Below, in pieces: positions 6,971-9,381 of a stretch of 9,381 bases of DNA. The stretch is from Clostridiales bacterium (GTDB taxonomy: Bacteria > Bacillota > Clostridia > Oscillospirales > Oscillospiraceae). Location of the stretch: the NCBI GenBank assembly GCA_012728025.1, contig JAAYFX010000240.1, positions 1-9,381 on the forward strand. The letters are read 5' to 3'. The stretch's first letter is position 1. Every line of letters starts with the position of its first letter. The translations under genes and the position numbers were made by a program. The notes under the pieces were generated by a model, which saw only the letters and a program-made list of their open reading frames with translations, had not been told where the DNA came from and made no database searches.

Positions 6971-6976
6971 ATAATA
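6971..6976 (-). promoter_or_regulatory. Candidate -10 box for the MATE leader
   Basis: The minus strand reads TATTAT here, within TTTATATTATAGCGG. A start about 6-7 bases downstream would fall at the base of the first leader hairpin (6967), as expected for a short riboswitch. I see no good -35 box at the normal distance. Confidence 0.35.
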
Positions 6977-6977
6977 T

Positions 6978-7305
6978 AAAAAGTGGCACCCAAACGTACA
7001 CGTTGCTAAACAATGCACAACTATACCATAAGCTCCAACATATTGCAAATACAGGCAAGCTTGGCAAGAGGACCCAGAGGGGGCAGATAGGTAAGCTGAG
7101 TTTTTATAACTGTGGATGTTAATAGACCGGCAGCAGGGGCATTTTTACTTTCAACACCTGCAATGAAAGATTAGAAAAAGCCTTGCAACAGCTTATGGGA
7201 GTCTGACAGAGAAGGTGGTTGCTCTTGAAAACTGACATCAAAAACGAGAAGGTCTATTTTTATTGCTTTGATGGAAACTGGGAGAAAGCAAATAAATTCA
7301 AAAAA
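6978..7305. other. Intergenic stretch without a convincing gene
   Basis: Frames here are short and none has a good start plus ribosome site. The plus frame 6904-7122 (about 72 codons) has no ATG. A minus-strand frame across about 7010-7160 reads plausibly for some 45 residues before stops. A plus frame 7207-7320 encodes about 37 codons (from TTG 7219: LLLKTDIKNEKVYFYCFDG...) and runs into a terminator-like hairpin. These may be remnants of decayed genes; I recognise none. A 14-base string at 7177-7190 recurs in the tRNA terminator at 9092-9105. Confidence 0.4.
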
Positions 7306-7339
7306 GGCATTTGCGCATAGTTATGCAAACGCCTCTTTT
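7306..7339 (+). terminator. Terminator-like hairpin in the intergenic region
   Basis: GGCATTTGC (7306-7314) pairs with GCAAACGCC (7325-7333), one mismatch, loop about 10 bases, followed by TCTTTT. An A-run precedes it. It ends a 37-codon plus-strand frame, but what transcript it serves is unclear. Confidence 0.5.
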
Positions 7340-7406
7340 GAGATACAGAAAAGGATGGAAGATAATAATAACCTAAGCTAAGTATACAGGGCTTATGGTC
7401 GGCACA

Positions 7407-7484
7407 CAAGCCTCCATGGGGGATAAAAAGTGCTAGAACATAGCTTATATAAATTGTATATTATTTATCCCCTATGGAGGCTTG
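7407..7484. repeat. 21-bp near-perfect inverted repeat (78-base hairpin unit)
   Basis: The left arm 7407-7427 (CAAGCCTCCATGGGGGATAAA) and right arm 7464-7484 are inverted copies with a single G-T difference. The 36-base centre is A/T-rich. No flanking direct repeat is visible. A close copy of the left arm recurs at 8829-8847, so this belongs to a dispersed motif rather than being only a local hairpin. Confidence 0.75.
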
Positions 7485-7556
7485 CGGAAAAAGACAGGAA
7501 AACTTAAACTATTATTGGTCAAGGTTTCTTCTGGAGTGAGCCATATCTTTCATTGA

Positions 7557-7600
7557 AGGCCGGCTGCCCTTTCAAATGGACCGCCGGCCTAATTTATTTT
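7557..7600 (+). terminator. Orphan intrinsic terminator, plus-oriented
   Basis: AGGCCGGC (7557-7564) pairs perfectly with GCCGGCCT (7583-7590), followed by AATTTATTTT. There is no plus-strand gene before it. It could end a small RNA starting near the 7407 repeat, or act weakly on the minus strand for the deacylase gene. Confidence 0.55.
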
Positions 7601-7686
7601 CTAAAGATATTTTTGACCACAGAGTATTTTTAATAACAGAATATAATTATATATGTTTTATGAGTAACAAAAAACACCAATGTGCC

Positions 7687-8637
7687 TTAATCTGTTTTAC
7701 CGAAAGCAATTAGGTCACAAAAGCTGTCAGCCCAAAGGGAAGCTGTTTGATACAAAACAGCTCCGTCATAAGGAGCAATATAGTTTTTAATTACGCCGCC
7801 AAAGGCATCCCGTATAAAGCCAAGGCTCTCTCCCTTTTTAAAATAGCTGCCTGAGCTTTTTTCAGGGTACCACAGACCGGCGGGAAAATCATCTATAAAC
7901 TTGCAACCTGTAAGCTCTTTGGGAGAAAAAAGCTTTGCTTCGCCGTCAAGGATGCCTAAGTATCGCATAAGGTTGTATATATCGGAGAGCATATCGGAAA
8001 CCTGAGATTCGCTCCATATACCGTTGCCGCCACGCTCTATGAGCAGAGAAGGAATACCAAGGTTTGCAGCACATCCGCAGGCGCTGTTAGTTGAACTTGA
8101 CCTCACAGCGAAAGGGACATTTATATACTTGGAGGCTTCAGCAGAGGAGTTTTGTGCTTTGTCACCATAAAAATACAGATGGGGCACAAGCTCTTCAAAC
8201 TGGCATACGCAGTGCAAGTCAGCATAAAAATCTATGTGGGGGAAGATGCCGCCGGATAAAAATGCGGCAATCTTTTCGCTATTGCTGCCTTTGGGGTCTC
8301 CAGAGAAAACACGATTTAAATTTTTCATATCCTCTGGAACCACAGTGGTTTGCCTCGATTGAAAGCCGCTTATGTTCATGATAGGCAAAATAAGCACACT
8401 GCCGTGTACAAGCGAGGGTTTAAGCTGGCGGGAAAGGCGCAAAGCGGCCTCGATACTTACATATTCGCATGAATGTATACCGGCGGTTATAAGCAGGTTT
8501 TTCCCCGACGAAGCGCCTTTAATCAGTGTGAAGGGCAGGTTGTATTGGGTTTCGGGAACACGGAGGTACCCCTGCTTTTTTCCATCATAGTCAGCAAAGA
8601 TGGATTGCTGAACAGAATCCAAAAAATCTTCAAGCAT
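7687..8637 (-). CDS. Succinylglutamate desuccinylase/aspartoacylase-like zinc deacylase (M14 superfamily)
   Basis: This is a predicted zinc amidohydrolase of the AstE/aspartoacylase family, which removes acyl groups from N-acyl amino acids or related amides in the cytoplasm. It has 316 residues. Zinc ligands are visible: H55 and E58 in GIHSCEY, and H142 in YADLHCVC. The substrate motif NLNRVFSGDPKG (106-117) with N108 and R109 matches the family DLNR region, and E201 in IERGGNG is the likely catalytic Glu. A C-terminal beta domain ends with IAPYDGAVLY and DLIAFG. The start is ATG at 8637, with GGAGA (complement of 8643-8647) 5 bases before it. The frame could be extended to an ATG at 8802, but the 55 extra residues look like translated leader and fit no family N-terminus. 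It stands alone, with no arginine-degradation genes nearby. The exact substrate is unknown. Confidence 0.88.
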   Translation of the reverse strand: MLEDFLDSVQQSIFADYDGKKQGYLRVPETQYNLPFTLIKGASSGKNLLITAGIHSCEYVSIEAALRLSRQLKPSLVHGSVLILPIMNISGFQSRQTTVVPEDMKNLNRVFSGDPKGSNSEKIAAFLSGGIFPHIDFYADLHCVCQFEELVPHLYFYGDKAQNSSAEASKYINVPFAVRSSSTNSACGCAANLGIPSLLIERGGNGIWSESQVSDMLSDIYNLMRYLGILDGEAKLFSPKELTGCKFIDDFPAGLWYPEKSSGSYFKKGESLGFIRDAFGGVIKNYIAPYDGAVLYQTASLWADSFCDLIAFGKTD

Positions 8638-8642
8638 ATTTA

Positions 8643-8647
8643 TCTCC
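8643..8647 (-). promoter_or_regulatory. Ribosome binding site that fixes the deacylase start
   Basis: The minus strand reads GGAGA, 5 bases before ATG 8637. No comparable site precedes the ATG at 8802. Confidence 0.7.
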
Positions 8648-8685
8648 AAAAATAATGTATTATATGAAAAGCCCAAGGAGAGCGA

Positions 8686-8707
8686 GCATATAAAATTGCT
8701 TATATGC
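8686..8707 (-). other. Hairpin in the deacylase leader
   Basis: GCATATAA (8686-8693) and TTATATGC (8700-8707) form a perfect 8-bp stem with a 6-base loop, about 40 bases before the deacylase ribosome site. No U-tract follows. It could influence mRNA stability or be an operator. Confidence 0.35.
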
Positions 8708-8727
8708 CGGCAAGTTGCTGCTTTTTT

Positions 8728-8746
8728 GTTTAAACACGATTTAAAC
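8728..8746. promoter_or_regulatory. Operator-like inverted repeat GTTTAAA-n5-TTTAAAC
   Basis: There is a perfect 7-bp inverted repeat (8728-8734, 8740-8746) with 5-base spacer, about 90 bases upstream of the deacylase start. On the minus strand TATAGGATAAT lies just upstream (about 8750-8760) and could hold a -10 box. The site resembles a repressor operator by position and symmetry only. Confidence 0.35.
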
Positions 8747-8828
8747 AATATTATCCTATAATTTTTCTTATGTCGTCTATGGCCAAACTTTCTCGTATTC
8801 ATATAATATCAAGCTAACATATTTTGCA

Positions 8829-8847
8829 CAAGCCTCCTAGGGGGATA
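8829..8847 (+). repeat. Third copy of the CAAGCCTCC..GGGGGATA motif
   Basis: CAAGCCTCCTAGGGGGATA here differs from 7407-7425 only by AT to TA in the centre, and it is preceded by GCA like that copy. With the copy at 7466-7484 it forms an inverted pair around the deacylase gene. Confidence 0.65.
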
Positions 8848-8872
8848 TAGTTTTAGCCTGTTTTCTTAAAAG

Positions 8873-8908
8873 ACCTTTGGATGTCTTTAGCAGATATCCG
8901 AAGGTTTT
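8873..8908 (+). terminator. Hairpin with short T-tail upstream of a mini-ORF
   Basis: A 14-bp stem (8873-8886 with 8892-8905, two G-T pairs), loop TTAGC, is followed by TTT and then GCGG. It is a weak terminator or a leader hairpin. Next comes an AAGGAG and an 18-codon ORF. Confidence 0.45.
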
Positions 8909-8945
8909 GCGGCACTTATTGCAAAATCGTAGAAGGAGATTGATT

Positions 8946-9002
8946 ATGGAAGGCTTTGAGTGTTGCCATATACTAAACAGAGTCGATATATTGGGCGCTT
9001 AG
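8946..9002 (+). CDS. 18-codon mini-ORF with good ribosome site
   Basis: The ATG at 8946 follows AAGGAG (8933-8938) by 7 bases. The 18-residue product is MEGFECCHILNRVDILGA. If the TAG is read through, the frame continues for about 23 more codons to another TAG. I do not recognise it. It could be a leader peptide, a small secreted or regulatory peptide, the front end of a gene cut by decay, or chance. The strong ribosome site is the only real evidence. Confidence 0.3.
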   Translation: MEGFECCHILNRVDILGA

Positions 9003-9081
9003 CACAAAATATGGACGTCGATATTTCCCAATCTAACAGAAAAATGTGTGTATGCAACCCCTCTAATATAGCATAAGTATG

Positions 9082-9128
9082 AAAAAAAGAGAAAGCCTTG
9101 CAACAATTGATGTTACAAGGCTTTCTCT
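9082..9128 (-). terminator. Intrinsic terminator of the tRNA-Pro transcript
   Basis: A 17-bp stem (9112-9128 with 9088-9104, one G-T pair) with a 7-base loop is followed on the minus strand by a T-run (complement of 9082-9088). It begins 9 bases after the encoded CCA. Confidence 0.9.
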
Positions 9129-9137
9129 CACTTTCAT

Positions 9138-9214
9138 TGGTCCGAGTGCAGAGATTCGAACTCTGGGCCTCTTGAACCCCATTCAAGCGCGCTACCAATC
9201 TGCGCCACACCCGG
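9138..9214 (-). tRNA. tRNA-Pro, anticodon GGG
   Basis: The minus strand gives a 77-base cloverleaf. The acceptor stem is CCGGGTG with CACTCGG (one G-T pair). The D arm is GCGC AGATTGGTA GCGC. The anticodon stem CTTGA/TCAAG encloses loop ATGGGGT, so the anticodon is GGG. The T arm is CAGAG TTCGAAT CTCTG, the discriminator is A and the CCA is encoded. The DNA-encoded CCA and clean stems indicate a functional gene that reads CCC and CCU proline codons. It has its own promoter and terminator. Confidence 0.95.
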
Positions 9215-9242
9215 ATAAAACACGCTGCCTTTACAGCGCCCC

Positions 9243-9248
9243 ATTATA
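9243..9248 (-). promoter_or_regulatory. -10 box of the tRNA-Pro promoter
   Basis: The minus strand reads TATAAT here (in GGTACTATAATGGGG), 28 bases before the tRNA 5' end. The best -35-like box, TTGCAT (complement of 9269-9274), is 20 bases away, longer than usual. Confidence 0.6.
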
Positions 9249-9334
9249 GTACCATAACTGAAATCTAAATGCAAGATGTTTTTTATCTTTATATAAAAAG
9301 TTATACAAAAACCTGCAAGATTTGCAAAGCATAT

Positions 9335-9368
9335 AAAAAAGGGGGCGCTTTTTACAGAGCGTCCCCTT
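9335..9368 (-). terminator. Intrinsic terminator of a gene beyond the right edge
   Basis: An 11-bp stem (9358-9368 with 9339-9349, one G-T pair) has a T-run on the minus strand (complement of 9335-9340). It probably ends a minus-strand gene that lies to the right of the window. Confidence 0.75.
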
Positions 9369-9381
9369 AATATGTTTTAAG

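Noticed and set aside
6904..7122. 72-codon plus-strand frame opposite the MATE leader
   Set aside because: It has no ATG and no ribosome site, overlaps the leader hairpin, and matches no protein I recognise.
7207..7320. 37-codon frame ending at a terminator-like hairpin
   Set aside because: It lacks an ATG (only TTG 7219 with a poor ribosome site). Its composition looks coding-like, but it is too short to support as a gene; possibly a remnant.
7407..7484. CRISPR array or insertion sequence ends
   Set aside because: There are only three motif copies in mixed orientation, no regular spacers, no transposase or cas gene and no target duplication.
8638..8802. N-terminal extension of the deacylase to ATG 8802
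   Set aside because: The 55 residues are low in family likeness, and a ribosome site lies directly before ATG 8637; the region looks like leader DNA.

Overview
The window looks like a chromosomal segment of a strictly anaerobic, low-to-medium G+C Gram-positive bacterium (Clostridia). The evidence is strong AAGGAG-type ribosome sites, A/T-rich intergenic DNA, intrinsic terminators, and an oxygen-sensitive 2-hydroxyacyl-CoA dehydratase system. I cannot name a genus.

Positions 2-4308, plus strand, hold the end of a 2-hydroxyacyl-CoA dehydration operon. In order: the C-terminal part of an HgdA/HadB/FldB-like dehydratase subunit (cut by the window edge), its ATP-driven Fe-S activator, a 51-residue single-span membrane protein, a 240-residue protein resembling the central domain of acetyl-CoA synthase, and a 4-hydroxybutyrate/butyrate-type CoA-transferase, then an intrinsic terminator. 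The likely chemistry is: the CoA-transferase loads a 2-hydroxy acid with CoA, the activator hydrolyses ATP and fires one electron into the dehydratase, and the dehydratase removes water to give a 2-enoyl-CoA. This is a typical branch of amino-acid fermentation; the substrate cannot be read from sequence. The second dehydratase subunit is presumably upstream of the window. The acetyl-CoA-synthase-like protein and the tiny membrane protein are the unexpected parts.

Positions 4346-5452, plus strand, carry an alkyltransferase-like DNA-lesion binding protein (active-site Cys replaced by Trp) and a small predicted lipoprotein of unknown role. They face a minus-strand MATE efflux gene (5491-6843) across a 17-bp perfect hairpin that can terminate from both sides. 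The MATE gene starts at TTG and has a leader with one hairpin followed by a second hairpin and a U-tract. This layout fits a transcription-terminating riboswitch, and guanidine-IV (the mepA motif) is the best candidate.

Positions 6968-7686 have no convincing gene but contain several hairpins and a 21-bp inverted repeat. One arm of that repeat recurs at 8829 on the other side of a minus-strand AstE/aspartoacylase-like zinc deacylase gene (7687-8637). The right end holds an 18-codon ORF with a good ribosome site, tRNA-Pro(GGG) on the minus strand with encoded CCA and a strong terminator, and a last terminator for a gene beyond the right edge.
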